NCBI GenBank assembly: GCA_017590115.1
Contig: JAGGNK010008226.1
Coordinates: forward strand, 6,647,283-6,711,282
DNA length: 64,000 nt
Source: Montifringilla adamsi
Taxonomy: Eukaryota; Chordata; Aves; Passeriformes; Passeridae
Direction: 5' to 3'
The notes under the pieces were generated by a model. The model made no database searches. It saw nothing but the letters and a program-made list of their open reading frames with translations, and was not told the origin of the DNA. Below are positions 1-10,417 of this stretch, piece after piece (position 1 is the stretch's first letter; every line of letters starts with the position of its first letter). Position numbers and translations under genes: made by a program.

Positions 1-283
1 GGCTCTAGGGCAAGGGATGGAGTGACAGGACAAAGGGGAATGGCTCCCACTGCCACAGGGCAGGGATGAATGGGGTATTGGGAAGGAATTGTTCCCTGGG
101 AGGGTGGGCAGGCCCTGGCACAGGGTGCCCAGAAAAGCTGTGGCTGCTCCTGGATTCCTGGAAAGTGTCCAAGGCCATGTTGGAGCAGCCTGGGATAGTG
201 GAATGTGTCCCTGCTCATTGCTAGTGTGGGAACAAGATGATTTTGAAGGTCCCTTCCAACCCAAACCGTTCCACAATTCTGTG
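1..283 (+). repeat. CR1 LINE 3' fragment
   Basis: This shows the standard avian CR1 tail in sense orientation: ...gggcaggccctggcacaggg, ...ggttggagcagcctgggat-like, ...ggtcccttccaaccc and a final ATTCTGTG. The left edge is cut by the window. It fills most of the intron sequence before the first DOCK1 exon; 284-591 is unique intron. Confidence 0.9.
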
Positions 284-591
284 CTGCTGAAGGCTTGCAT
301 GAGACATTTCTCCTAAGTGGCTGCTAAATATTCTCAACAGCTGGGAAAAACCAAAGTGAGTTTTTGGACTTTTGACGTACTAGAAATGGTTTGACCTCCT
401 AAGGAATTAATTTGCACAGAACTCCAGTGAGATGTTGAAGTGCTGTTAGAAAAGCTGCTCTACTCTGAGAGCACTTTTTGTTAGAGGCTTGCACAGCAAA
501 GGCAAATTCTGAGCAGCAAACCCTCCGCCTGCTGAAATGGAACTGGAAATTCAGCTATTAGAAAGCAGCCTGATGTTGCTGCTGTTTGTAG

Positions 592-727
592 GACCTGGGC
601 AGCAAGGACCTGAAGAGAGAGAAGATCAGCTTTGTGTGTCAGATCGTGCGCGTGGGCAGGATGGAGCTGCGGGACAACAACACCAGGAAGCTCACCTCGG
701 GGCTGCGCAGACCCTTCGGGGTGGCAG
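592..727 (+). CDS. DOCK1: DOCK1 exon, pre-DHR-1 region ([11 protein letters not shown]...)
   Basis: The acceptor is tgtttgtag before GAC and the donor is GCAG|gtacc. The exon is 136 bp, starts in phase 0 and ends one base into a Val codon. It encodes [14 protein letters not shown] through LRRPFGVA, in the segment between the N-terminal SH3/helical part and DHR-1. Third codon positions are strongly G/C (40 of 45), unlike most later exons. This is the first exon seen, so the upstream junction cannot be checked. Confidence 0.96.
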
Positions 728-1040
728 GTACCTCTGGGGTGATCTCTCCATCTCCTCTTCAGTTCTTCCGTGGAAACTGGGTGGTGGAGCTGCTGTGGGG
801 TTGTATAAACTCAGAGTTGTTACAAATCCCATCAGACTGGTTGCTGTATCCTGTACCCACCAGGGTTTGTGTAGCTGAGATTCCAAAGCTCATTTGCACC
901 GTGTTATTCCAGAGACGGCTCTGAAATTCCACAGTTGATAATTCCACCTCTCTTCTGAGTCACTGTGGCTTCAGTTCCCTGGGGGGTTCCCTCTTCCCAC
1001 ATTGCTGAGTTCACTCAGTGCCCTTGGTTTGTCTTTGCAG
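728..1040 (+). other. DOCK1: DOCK1 intron, 313 bp
   Basis: Unique sequence with no recognised element apart from the flanking splice sites. Confidence 0.9.
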
Positions 1041-1113
1041 TGATGGATGTTACTGACATCATTAATGGGAAGGTTGATGATGAGGACAAGCAGCACTTCA
1101 TCCCCTTCCAGCC
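1041..1113 (+). CDS. DOCK1: DOCK1 exon ([17 protein letters not shown]...)
   Basis: The exon is 73 bp, acceptor gtctttgcag, donor CAGCC|gtaagta. Its first two bases complete a Val codon with the previous exon. It encodes [19 protein letters not shown] then IPFQ, and ends two bases into a Pro codon. The acidic stretch VDDEDK is characteristic of DOCK1. Confidence 0.97.
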
Positions 1114-2844
1114 GTAAGTAGGGAGCAGTTGCAAGAACAAGCAGGGGTGAAAAAAACAAGATTTTAACTTTGATTTAAAAAAAAAGCTAGTATTTTAAGT
1201 TAATTTCTTTCCATGGGATATTTTCTCTTGAGTAATATTGCTCATCTATCTTCCCAGATCATTTGCCATTAGCTGCATCAATGATATCCCCAGAAACTTG
1301 AGGGTTTTTGGAGTTTAAAGCATCCATTCCCAGTTTTGCAGCCTTGTTTTCTTTTTGTTTCAAGATGTCAGGGCGAGTATGTGTAAGAGGTGAAACGCTT
1401 AAAGTTAGTTAATTGCTGGCTTAGCTCTGCCTGAGATTGATAGAGATCATGTTCCATCCCTAAATCCCAAGTTTTTCCTTCCATGATGTGAGGAAAGGTA
1501 GAACGGATAAGGCAAATAAATTTACATGAAGTAAATAAATAAATAAATTTACATGGATGCTTAGTTCTCCCATTATGGAACATGTTGGACTGCCATCTGT
1601 TCCAAAAGGGAAAACATAGTTATGGGAACTAAAATCCTTGATTAATACACTAATGGATATTCAGATGGGCTTTTAATAATATTTTTTTAAAAAGCTTGAT
1701 GTAATAAAATCATAAATTAACTTTGTTTTGAGAAATAGGCATGATTCAGGGAGCCCTTGTGGTTTGAAGGTGAAGGGCTGGTGAGAGGACTGCAAGGTGT
1801 GCAGGTCCTGACAGGTTAATGACAAAATGAAAGTACAATTCCATTTTTCAAGGAAAGTGGGGTTTGGGGAAGAGAAGGACACATTTATTGTGTGGTAAAC
1901 AACAGCAAAGTTGTTTTTTTAGTCAGTGTGGAAGTGTGCAATGAAAATGAACCTTTCAGAGGGGGTGCTAATGGAACATCCAGTTTTCTGCTCCATTAGC
2001 ACTGATTCATTTTTCCTGTTACACATACACAGAGCTTTAAAAAGATGCACAATGTGATTTTTCTTTTTCCCCTGTAATAAATGAGAACATTCTCCTGAAA
2101 AAGTCTATCCCAAAGGACATGAATAAGGTAGACATGAACGCAGGGTGAATGCTGGTGTTGTCATTTCCAACATGAGACTTGGGCTGTGTATATGAGGCAC
2201 ATTTTTCTCCTCATCCCATGCTTTGTTTCTGTTGTACCACATGCAATTCTGTTTTCATATCTTTGTTTGTATTCATTCACTGGCCACCAGCACAATGGCT
2301 GTCAAAAGCACTTGGCAAGATTTACTTCAGTGCCACCTAATGCTGCTGTTCATTTATCGTCCCCATCTTCTCATTCGTTCACCGAGTTTGGGTTGTGTGC
2401 TCTTCTCCTCCTTTTCCCTGTGAGATTGATGGGAGCTTTTCCTTCGGGCACTCCACCTGTGGAATGACAGAGGTGACCCTGGAGGTGTTGCAGGGCCACT
2501 CTGCTATGAATATATCTATATTTCAATATTTATATAAAAGAGAGCTGCCTGTGTGGGTTTTCACTGCATAACTGGGGATTCCCCCTGCTCACTGAGGACT
2601 GTCCCTGTCCCTGAGGGAGCAGAGCCCTCACAGGTGTGCTGGACTCTGTGGTAGATCAGCGTTCTTCTGATTAATGATCTCCCTCTGTCTTTCTTGTTAC
2701 CTTTCCTGTCCTTTGTCCTGCGTTGACTAATAAATACTCTTTGTCACAACTATGATACGATCTTTTGTGTTCCCTTGTCACTGTGACTTCTGCTTTTCTG
2801 TGCCCCTTTGTCTCCTGGTGTTGGTCGTCATGTGCATCCTCCAG
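1114..2844 (+). other. DOCK1: DOCK1 intron, 1.7 kb
   Basis: AT-rich unique sequence. It has a short (AAAT)n stretch at about 1529-1550 and an AT-only patch at 2507-2537. No gene or identified transposon was seen. Confidence 0.85.
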
Positions 2845-2907
2845 GCTAGCGTTGGATGACGCCATTCGACACAAGCAGCTGAACATATCATCCCGTTTTT
2901 CACCCAG
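2845..2907 (+). CDS. DOCK1: Optional 63-bp 5' extension of a DOCK1 exon (21-residue insert)
   Basis: An acceptor at 2841-2844 (tgtgcatcctccag) would add 63 nt directly before the 80-bp exon. The reading frame stays open through the join: the insert begins LALDDAIRHK and ends SSRFSPR before VAGEND. From memory, long and short human DOCK1 isoforms differ by 21 residues (1886 against 1865), which fits exactly; this was not checked. The insert is basic and has a Ser-Pro site, so it could alter regulation, but nothing here proves that. Confidence 0.8.
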
Positions 2908-2987
2908 GGTGGCAGGGGAGAATGATTTCCTGCAGACTGTTATAAACAAAGTGATTGCTGCTAAAGAAGTCAACCACAAGGGTCAGG
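2908..2987 (+). CDS. DOCK1: DOCK1 exon, short form (VAGENDFLQTVINK...)
   Basis: With the acceptor tttttcacccag the exon is 80 bp and encodes VAGENDFLQTVINKVIAAK then EVNHKGQ. It begins with one base that completes the Pro codon and ends one base into a Gly codon (donor CAGG|gtaggt). This matches the common DOCK1 isoform as I recall it. A second acceptor 63 bp upstream extends the exon in frame and is listed separately. Confidence 0.96.
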
Positions 2988-5174
2988 GTAGGTACTGCTC
3001 TTTCTGTGCACCTTGGTTTGCTTCGTGTCGTGGTGGTTTTGATTTTGGGATCAAAAAGTTGTTTGTATGGTTTTGTTCCTCCATTCTCCACCCCTCAGGG
3101 CTCAGCCTGCTTTTCTCCCTTCCCCATAATTTTCCCCCTGCCCAGTGTGGACTCTGCATGTTGTAGCATTGTTCAGCTCTTGGATGTCTTTATGTTTCTG
3201 CTGGAGAGAGTCCAGGGGAGGCCATCAAGATGATCGAGGCTCTGAACATCTCTGATGAGCAGGGAGTGAGGGAGCTGAGCTTGGTTACTCTGGGGACGAG
3301 GAGACTGAGAGGGAATCTCATTATTCCATATAAATACATGCAGAGGGTGCCAGGGGATGGGGCCAGACTCTTTTCGGTGGTTCCCCAGGACAGGATGAGG
3401 AGTAGTGGCCATAAACTAAAACACAAGTTCCACCTCACCATGAGGAAGAACTTCTGTCCATGAAGGGTGGCAGAGCTCTGGAACAGCTGCCCAGGGAGGA
3501 TGTGGAGTTTCCCTTTGTGCAGACATTCCCAACCCACTTGAACACATTCCTGTGTCACCTACTCCCCTTGGCAGGACTGGATGATCTCCAGAGGTCCCTT
3601 CCAACCCCACCCATCCCATGACAGATCCTCTGCTGGAGGTAGTGACTCAAGGACTCACCTCTTGTGCCCTTGAGCTGTGGGGTTTTTACCTCTCCATGCT
3701 GAAGGAAGGGATGTTCCCTCCCTTCTCTTCCTTCCCCATATTTTTGCTCTCTGCAGCTGCACTTGGAACATTTTGCTCCTTCCCCAGGAGACCTGAGCTC
3801 ACAGGAGGTGAGGAGGGAGCCAGAGCCAGGCAACCCGTCTGAAACCTTCCCTGGTGCCTTCTCTAGGCCACTGCTCTGGGCTGATTTATTTTTGTGTGTG
3901 ATGCCATGATCATGATGTGTCTGTGCCCAGTTATTCCTCTGATGGCTTCAAGATTTTCTGGAATTCTGGATTATGCTGATTCATACAGAGTTCCCACCAA
4001 ACACGCTGTGAATATCTGAAACACTCCACATCTGACCAAACCCCAGGAAAACTGCACACTTTCCTCTGATTTTTTGCTATTTAATAGCAAACAAAATTTT
4101 ACATAAACCTGATATTTAGATTCTCCTTTAGCTAATGAGGAAAAGTTTTTTATCTGCTTCCCCTCCTTGTTTTCACCTGTGGCCGGTGTGTGTCCCACAG
4201 GAGGAAACATTTCAGTGTCTTTGGTTCATTCCAGATTCTTTCCCTAAAAAAGAGTGCCCAAGCAGACAGAGAAAGGATTGGGAGTTGTTCCTTAGCCAGG
4301 CAGTGCAGGTACAGTTGCAGCTCAGTGAAATTGCAGCTGTCAGAACCATCCCTGGCAACAAATCAGCCCAGAAACTCTTACAGAGATGCCATGGAAAAGA
4401 CAAACTGCCAAGTGTACACAAAATGAATGTACAGTTAATTCTCTAACAGGGTAACCCACAATTTATTTTGTGGATGAATATTTTTGGGGTGTTTTTCATA
4501 GCTTTTAATTTTAGGATTTTCTTCTGCAAATTGCTGCTGTGATTATTTTTTGCTTAAACTTGATTGCCAGCCACTTCACCAAGTGGAGGCTTCTTTGGGT
4601 TGGTTTTTTTTTTTTTTTTTTACTTTTATGGGTTTTTTTCCACTTTGGCATCTTTCTTTTTCCTGTAACAAATGTGCCTGATGTTAGTTGGCAAGCAGCA
4701 GCTTTTTAGTGGCTTCTTCTGCTACTGATCAGAAAAATATCAGCTGTGTGAAGCTGATGCTGTAGATTTGTGTGCTCAGAGCAGTAAAAGCAGCTTATGG
4801 GGTGGTGATCAATCAGTTTGGGGCGTGGATCTGCTGGTATTGCTTGCTTGGAATCCTTGGGTCTTTCCATGCAAATCATCCTTGCTCATTCTCTCTTTCC
4901 CCATGGAAGATAAACATCTCATTACAAAGAATATGGAACATAATCAGAAATAATTCTGTGTGCTGTACTCGTATTTTTGTGTGAAGTGATGAGATCTGTT
5001 GAGTGCTTGAAAATATTTTCAATTTTTTTTTTAAAGGAAGATCAACTGATCTTAATGTACATCTTAATGTACCTAATTATTTTAATGTTTTTACATTTTT
5101 CAAGTTCTGGAAAGAAATCTGTAGTAAGTAGGAATAAATCCCAGCAGTTTCATAACTGTTTTTTTACACAACAG
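2988..5174 (+). other. DOCK1: DOCK1 intron, 2.2 kb
   Basis: Holds one sense CR1 copy (3201-3623) and a T tract (4603-4621). The rest appears unique. Confidence 0.85.
3201..3623 (+). repeat. CR1 LINE 3' fragment, ~420 bp
   Basis: Typical CR1 sense sequence: ctggagagagtccagggga, aggatgaggagtagtggcc, accatgaggaagaacttctg, gcagagctctggaacagctg, and a closing ggtcccttccaaccccaccc. It is one of the longer copies here and includes the end of the degraded ORF2 region plus the 3' UTR. Confidence 0.92.
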
Positions 5175-5300
5175 GTCTATGGGTGACTTTGAAACTTCTT
5201 CCAGGAGATATTCATCAGATTAGGAAAGAGTTTCCACACTTAGTGGACAGGTCAACAGCAGTGGCTCGGAAAATGGGATTTCCTGAGATTATCATGCCTG
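5175..5300 (+). CDS. DOCK1: DOCK1 exon ([19 protein letters not shown]...)
   Basis: The exon is 126 bp, acceptor ttacacaacag, donor CCTG|gtaagg. It completes a Gly codon and encodes [19 protein letters not shown] then [20 protein letters not shown], ending one base into the Gly that opens DHR-1. Recalled human sequence has Thr-Thr and Lys-Thr where this has Ser-Thr and Lys-Met, which are conservative changes. Confidence 0.97.
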
Positions 5301-6434
5301 GTAAGGCACTTAATTAATGCTGCTTTGTTATATTTTAGCCTGCTTTAAATGTCTGTATGTATGAGAGGTTTTGGAGGAAAAAATAATTAAAGATGAATTT
5401 GAGGCATGGTATGCCAAAAAAAAAGAAATCATCAAATGATTTGGTAATACCAGCATCAGTAAATAAAGCTCCCACCCCCATCAAGGAGACAGGAAATCCC
5501 AGTGAGAGTGGAAATTCTCCTTTTTTTTCCCCCAGTTAAAAAGAATGTACACAAAGTACACACTTCATGTGTAGCACATAGCAAGGGCATATGTAAAACT
5601 TCTCTCCTGTGCTGAATCCAAAGCAGATTTTTGAGGCACAGGCTTGATTTAGAGATAGCAGCTCTCTTAGGGTTTGTACCAGAAATGGATAATGCATTTG
5701 AAAGGGAGCCACATCATTTTTTAAAAATAAGTGTATTCTGTGCATGTTCAGTTCAGGTGTTTACAAAAAAACCCCACAAAACAACAAATAAGCCAAAAGC
5801 CATGAAAACCAGCCCAAAAACGATGTGCTTCTCAAAATAAAAATTGCCATGAGCAAGAGCAGAACCTGCAGCGTCCTTTTCAGATTGCTGGGCTCTGAGG
5901 GATCCGTGAGATGTTTCCAGAGCCCATCCCAGTTCAGGGTCTCCCTGTGGCTGCTGACAGAGGTCTGTCACATGTTTTACAGTCTCTTCACAAGTGTGAG
6001 TGCCTCAGCACCTTGTTTGCATCCTGTGCTGGCTCATAAAATTATTGGAAATCCTTTGTTTCCCCAGCTCATTGTCAAAATTTCAGTTGAATTGGGGTGG
6101 AGCTGAGGAGCATTTTTAGTCATAAATCTAAATACAACCCTCCCCTGCAACCCCCAGGCCAGCAAAAACATCAAACCTCTTACTGTAACAAATTAGAGAC
6201 CTCTTGTAGGCTGTTAAAATATTTTAAATTGCAAAATACCTTTGTATGGGATAAATGACTGTGTGGAAACTTTTTCTTTCAAGTGAATACCGAAAGAAGT
6301 TGTGTAAAAATAAAATAAATGGAAATGTGGTGGTTGAAATGTTTTGCCATTGTTTCTGTGTGTCCTTGGTTTCCCAAATGCTTGGGTTTGCTGTGAGAAT
6401 TGTGGGTTATTTTGTGCTCTGCTTTCCCTTGTAG
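5301..6434 (+). other. DOCK1: DOCK1 intron, 1.1 kb
   Basis: Unique AT-rich sequence; nothing else recognised. Confidence 0.85.
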
Positions 6435-6559
6435 GAGATGTTCGAAATGACATCTACGTCACCTTGGTGCAGGGAGATTTTGACAAAGGCAGTAAAACCA
6501 CAGCAAAGAATGTGGAAGTCACAGTGTCTGTTTATGATGAAGATGGCAAGAGATTAGAG
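6435..6559 (+). CDS. DOCK1: DOCK1 exon, start of DHR-1 ([15 protein letters not shown]...)
   Basis: The exon is 125 bp, acceptor cccttgtag, donor GAG|gtatta. It encodes [20 protein letters not shown] then [21 protein letters not shown]. This is the first strand-loop-strand part of the C2-like DHR-1 domain, which binds PtdIns(3,4,5)P3 and recruits the protein to the membrane. The lysine-rich loop DKGSKTTAK is a likely part of the lipid-binding surface; that assignment is inference from the family. Confidence 0.97.
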
Positions 6560-6845
6560 GTATTAAAGTATTTAATGTCTGGGGGCTTTTTGATTTTGAT
6601 ACATATCATGTTAAGCCTTTTCAACAGCTGTATTTGTCAGCTTAAGGTCCCAGGTTTTATTTTCAACCAAACTTTTGTCATCATTGAATACATATTGCCT
6701 TATCAATGCATGCATTTTGGTACCAGTTTCATGACGAGCATTCTCTCTTCTTCTGACCTACTTCACTGATTTATTTTTTGTTTATTTGACTGAAAAAGTG
6801 GAGTTTAAGTGACATAAAGGCTTCCCCTTCTGTTTGTTTTTGCAG

Positions 6846-6944
6846 AGTGTTATTTTTCCTGGTGCTGGTGATGAAGCCATCTCAGAGTACAAGTCAGTGA
6901 TCTATTACCAAGTAAAGCAGCCTCGCTGGTTTGAGACTGTAAAG
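6846..6944 (+). CDS. DOCK1: DOCK1 exon, DHR-1 ([17 protein letters not shown]...)
   Basis: The exon is 99 bp, exactly 33 codons, in phase 0 at both ends. Acceptor tgtttttgcag, donor AAG|gtattt. It encodes [19 protein letters not shown] then [14 protein letters not shown]. The first residue is Ser where I recall His in human DOCK1. PRWFETVK is a strongly conserved DHR-1 strand. Confidence 0.97.
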
Positions 6945-7930
6945 GTATTTAAACTGTTAAAATAACTTCTCTGGGTGTTAATGTGCCATTAATACAGCTT
7001 CCAGTGGGAAGCAAAACTGGGGAAATTCAGTGCCTGTGTTCAGCAGGGCAAGGAATAGCTCAGCCAAGAAAGGCTTTGACTTTTATTGCATATTGAATTT
7101 TATTTCAGCCATTGCTCAGGATGACTGGTGTGGGGAAACTCCAGCACCTCTTCAGGAATGGTTTGCTCTCTTTCCATGAAGCTGACCTGGAGGAGAGCAG
7201 GATATTAAGGCTGAAACACGTTTGCCATAGTGTTGGATTCCTCACTGTTTGGGGAGCTGGTTGTACTTTAAACCTGCTCATTTTGCTGGGGTAATAACCT
7301 TTCTGCTGCCACGTTTGGAGGTTGCAAATCTGAAATCCATTCAGTCTGTCTGTGAGCAGGGGCTGTGTGCTCACAAGGGCCTTGCAGCTGCTCCCCACAC
7401 CAGAATTTCCACTCCAAAGTTGCCTTATTGTGTCTGTAGACAGAAAAGGGCTGTTGGAATGACAGAGGATGGATGTGCTGCTGGGATTGTCACTCACTGA
7501 TCATTGGGAAGATGTCTGGATGGGGTTGGGGGAGGCTAAAGCTGCTGTCCTGACCATTTCCTTCTCCTCCCCTCCCCTTGTGTAGGACTCATCACTGTTT
7601 GGGTTGTGCTTTAAGCCTGCTCATTTTGCTGGGGTAATAACCTTTCCACTGCCGTGTTTGGAGGTTGATGTTGGCTTTCTGGAGTCCATTCAGTCCCTGC
7701 AGCAGTGGGAGCAGGGGCTGTGCGCTCACAAGGGCCTTGCAGCTACTTCGGAATTGTCACTCCAAAGGTGCCTTGTCATGCCTGTAGACAGAGAGAGGCT
7801 GCTGAGGATGGATGTGCTGCTGGGATTGTCACTCACTGGTCATTTGGAAGTGCTGGAAGATGTCTGGGTGGGGTTGGGGGAGGCTGAAGCTGCTGCCCTG
7901 ACCATTTCACTCTCCTGTCCCTGGTGCCAG
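6945..7930 (+). other. DOCK1: DOCK1 intron, 1 kb, with tandem duplication
   Basis: About 690 of its 986 bases are two copies of the same ~345-bp unit, listed separately. The first ~290 bases are unique. Confidence 0.9.
7237..7930 (+). repeat. DOCK1: Two-copy tandem duplication (~345 bp) ending at an exon acceptor
   Basis: Copy 1 (about 7237-7585) and copy 2 (about 7587-7930) share long near-identical blocks: cctgctcattttgctggggt, aaggatgt-type blocks, gatggatgtgctgctgggat and tggggttgggggaggct. Copy 2 ends in the real acceptor ccctggtgccag; copy 1 ends in ccccttgtgtag, a possible decoy acceptor. Each copy carries its own pyrimidine tract. Small indels separate the copies. Confidence 0.92.
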
Positions 7931-8003
7931 GTTGCAATCCCCATTGAGGACGTGAACCGCAGCCACCTGAGGTTCACCTTCCGCCACAGATCCTCCCAGG
8001 ACT
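7931..8003 (+). CDS. DOCK1: DOCK1 exon, DHR-1 (VAIPIEDVNRSHLRFTFRH...)
   Basis: The exon is 73 bp, acceptor tccctggtgccag, donor GACT|gtgagt. It encodes VAIPIEDVNRSHLRFTFRHR then SSQD and ends one base into a Ser codon. The intron just upstream carries a ~345-bp tandem duplication, so this acceptor has a degenerate twin at about 7585. Confidence 0.97.
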
Positions 8004-9710
8004 GTGAGTAACTCAGCCTCTCCTTGATGCCTCAGCTTTAGCTTTTCTCTTTTCAGATTCTGTGCTGCTTTAGTGTGTGGGTCTGGGTTCACACCAGGGG
8101 ATGGTGAGCTCTGTGCACAGAGCAGGGAGACAAAACAATTCCTGCTCCAGCTGGGCACCAAGGACAAATGATCCAAATCTCAGCCCAAGAGCACAAACCC
8201 CGTGGGCTGGAGAGAGAAAAACAAGCAGGATGGGAGTGCAGGGGCTGAGCTGGAATTGGGCACTGAACTGCAATGTGCACATGGAGCAGAGCTGATCCCA
8301 GGGAGAGACCCCGTGAGCGCTCGTGCATTTTGGGACCATTTGGGTTCAATGCTGGGTGCAGCCCTGGCTGGGCTCTTGTGCTGCCCGAGGTGGATCCATG
8401 GAGGAGATCCTTTGAATCGATCCCTGCTTTCTTCTTTAGCTCTGTCCAGCCTCTGCTCTAGGGCAGCCTGCACAAGGCATCATCCTTAGGAATCCTGGAG
8501 CAGGGATGCCATTCCCAAGCCAGAACTGATTTTTGCCATTGCTTTTAGTGCAGGATTAAATTTGTGATATTTTGTCATTCCAGCTCCTTTTTCCCGTTAC
8601 ATCTTCCTCACTCTTACCTACCCTGATTGAGGTTTTCCTTCCCTGCCCAGTTATTTTCTCCAAAGGAACAAATGGATTTTTTTACTAGTATATTTGCTAA
8701 ATGTACTCCATTTACTAATGGAGTAAAGCTTTTCATTAATAACTCAGAGGATTGTGGTATTTTTTATCTTAGAGGTAGGGAGTAATAACGATCTTCAAGA
8801 AATGGGAATGTGAGAGTCTAGCATCAGTAATTAAAGACTTTGGGATTAAGAAAATTAGTAAAATAATCTAGACAATGATACTTTTTAAGGAAAACAATGT
8901 TCCAAAAGTCATTGTCATTATTATCAGAATTTTGACTGTGTGCTACAAATTATTAGAGTTAGAAATATTCTTATGATGACTCAAATATTTAGGTTGGCCA
9001 CAGTCTAAATATTTAAAAGAGGTCACTCCTAAATATTAACAAGGGCTTTCTCCCAGGCTCCTTGGGCTGTCTCAAGGTGATGACACTTTCCTTCTGGCTT
9101 TATTTCTCAGCTTCCTTTGTGATCTCTCTTTCATCTATTGCTTTATTTTAAACTTTTGCCAGCATATTTGACCAAGAAGAAGCTGGATGCATTTTTTAGT
9201 TCCTGTTGGCTGCAGAATGGGTCAGCTTTCAAAAAACTGAGGCACTTCATCTGCATTTATGGATCCAGTTTTTGCTTTGCCTCTAATGTTCCCCCTCCAA
9301 ATGTCTGTCCTCAGGGCTCTGTGCTCTGATGAGATCCTCAGTGCTGGTGTTTAATCTTTATTCCAGCTCCCAAACACTGCCATTCTTATAAAAACCTGGG
9401 CTTTCTCAATGCATCACATTTCTGTTTTGTTTTTAAAATTTGCCTTTATAAAGCTTTCCAAAAAGAACAGACAGAATATGGAAATAAGAAGCATCTGGTT
9501 ATTGTTGATGTATTCATTTGGCATTTTTTTTTTTGGTTCTGTCTTGTTTTTAGAAGACTTCCCCAGTTTTTTGTACACTTAATTTACATGAGAATCTTTG
9601 CAGTGGTCACTCACTGACAGGTTGTCCATGTTTGTGAGATTTAAGTGTCCTGACTGTAGAAGTAATTATGTGGTGATACATATATATATATTTTTTTTTT
9701 TTTGTAACAG
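8004..9710 (+). other. DOCK1: DOCK1 intron, 1.7 kb
   Basis: Mostly unique sequence. The first ~500 bases are GC-richer and the rest AT-rich, ending in (TA)n and a T tract before the acceptor. No transposon identified. Confidence 0.85.
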
Positions 9711-9814
9711 CCAAAGACAAATCTGAGAAAATATTTGCTCTGGCATTTGTGAAGCTCATGAGATATGATGGGACAACTCTGAGGGATGGAGAGCACGACC
9801 TTATAGTTTACAAG
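9711..9814 (+). CDS. DOCK1: DOCK1 exon, DHR-1 ([19 protein letters not shown]...)
   Basis: The exon is 104 bp and follows a (TA)n then T-tract and gtaacag acceptor; the donor is AAG|gtagaa. It encodes [19 protein letters not shown] then [15 protein letters not shown], a conserved DHR-1 block. Confidence 0.97.
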
Positions 9815-10233
9815 GTAGAATTTAGACTTCCAATTGGGGAAGCTCAGCTGACTGACTTCTGGGGAATTCTGTTCCAGAATTACACTGGAAAATGTGTTTT
9901 GAACTCTGCTGTTAAATCAAACTAAGCAGCAAGTCCTGAGCAGTTGGTTTATGTGGGAGATTGAGTGTCAAACCTTTAATATGTTGTAATTTCAGCAGGA
10001 TTTGTTGTTGACTTCTTTGTGGGTTGGGAAAAGTGAATTCTGTGGCCTTTTAAGTAATCCTATTTTGGCTCTAATGTAGCCAGATTAGTGCTAAATTAAT
10101 ACTGTTAGAGATGCATTTGATAGCTCCAAACCTAAGAAAATCCAGTGTAAAGGTTCAAATTTTCCTATTGCTGAGGTTTTGACAGGATATTTTCTCGTGC
10201 TGTGTTTTAAACATCCCTGTAACATCCCTGTAG
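9815..10233 (+). other. DOCK1: DOCK1 intron, 419 bp
   Basis: Unique sequence ending in an 11-bp perfect tandem duplication (10210-10231) at the acceptor. Confidence 0.9.
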
Positions 10234-10417
10234 GCAGAGGCCAAGAAGCTGGAGGATGCCTCGACCTATCTCAGTCTGCCATCCACAAAAATTGAGCTGG
10301 AGGAGAAGGGACACTCAGCAACAGGCAAGAGCATGCAGAACCTTGGGAGCTGCACCATCAGCAAAGACTCCTTCCAGATTTCCACCCTGGTCTGTTCAAC
10401 AAAACTTACCCAGAACG
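10234..10417 (+). CDS. DOCK1: DOCK1 exon, end of DHR-1 (AEAKKLEDASTYLSLPS...)
   Basis: The exon is 184 bp, the longest in the window, with donor AACG|gtgagt. It encodes AEAKKLEDASTYLSLPSTK, then a variable linker, then LGSCTISKDSFQISTLVCST and KLTQN, closing DHR-1. The acceptor lies at the end of a perfect 11-bp tandem duplication (10210-10231), in which only the second copy is followed by the G that makes an AG. Confidence 0.97.
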
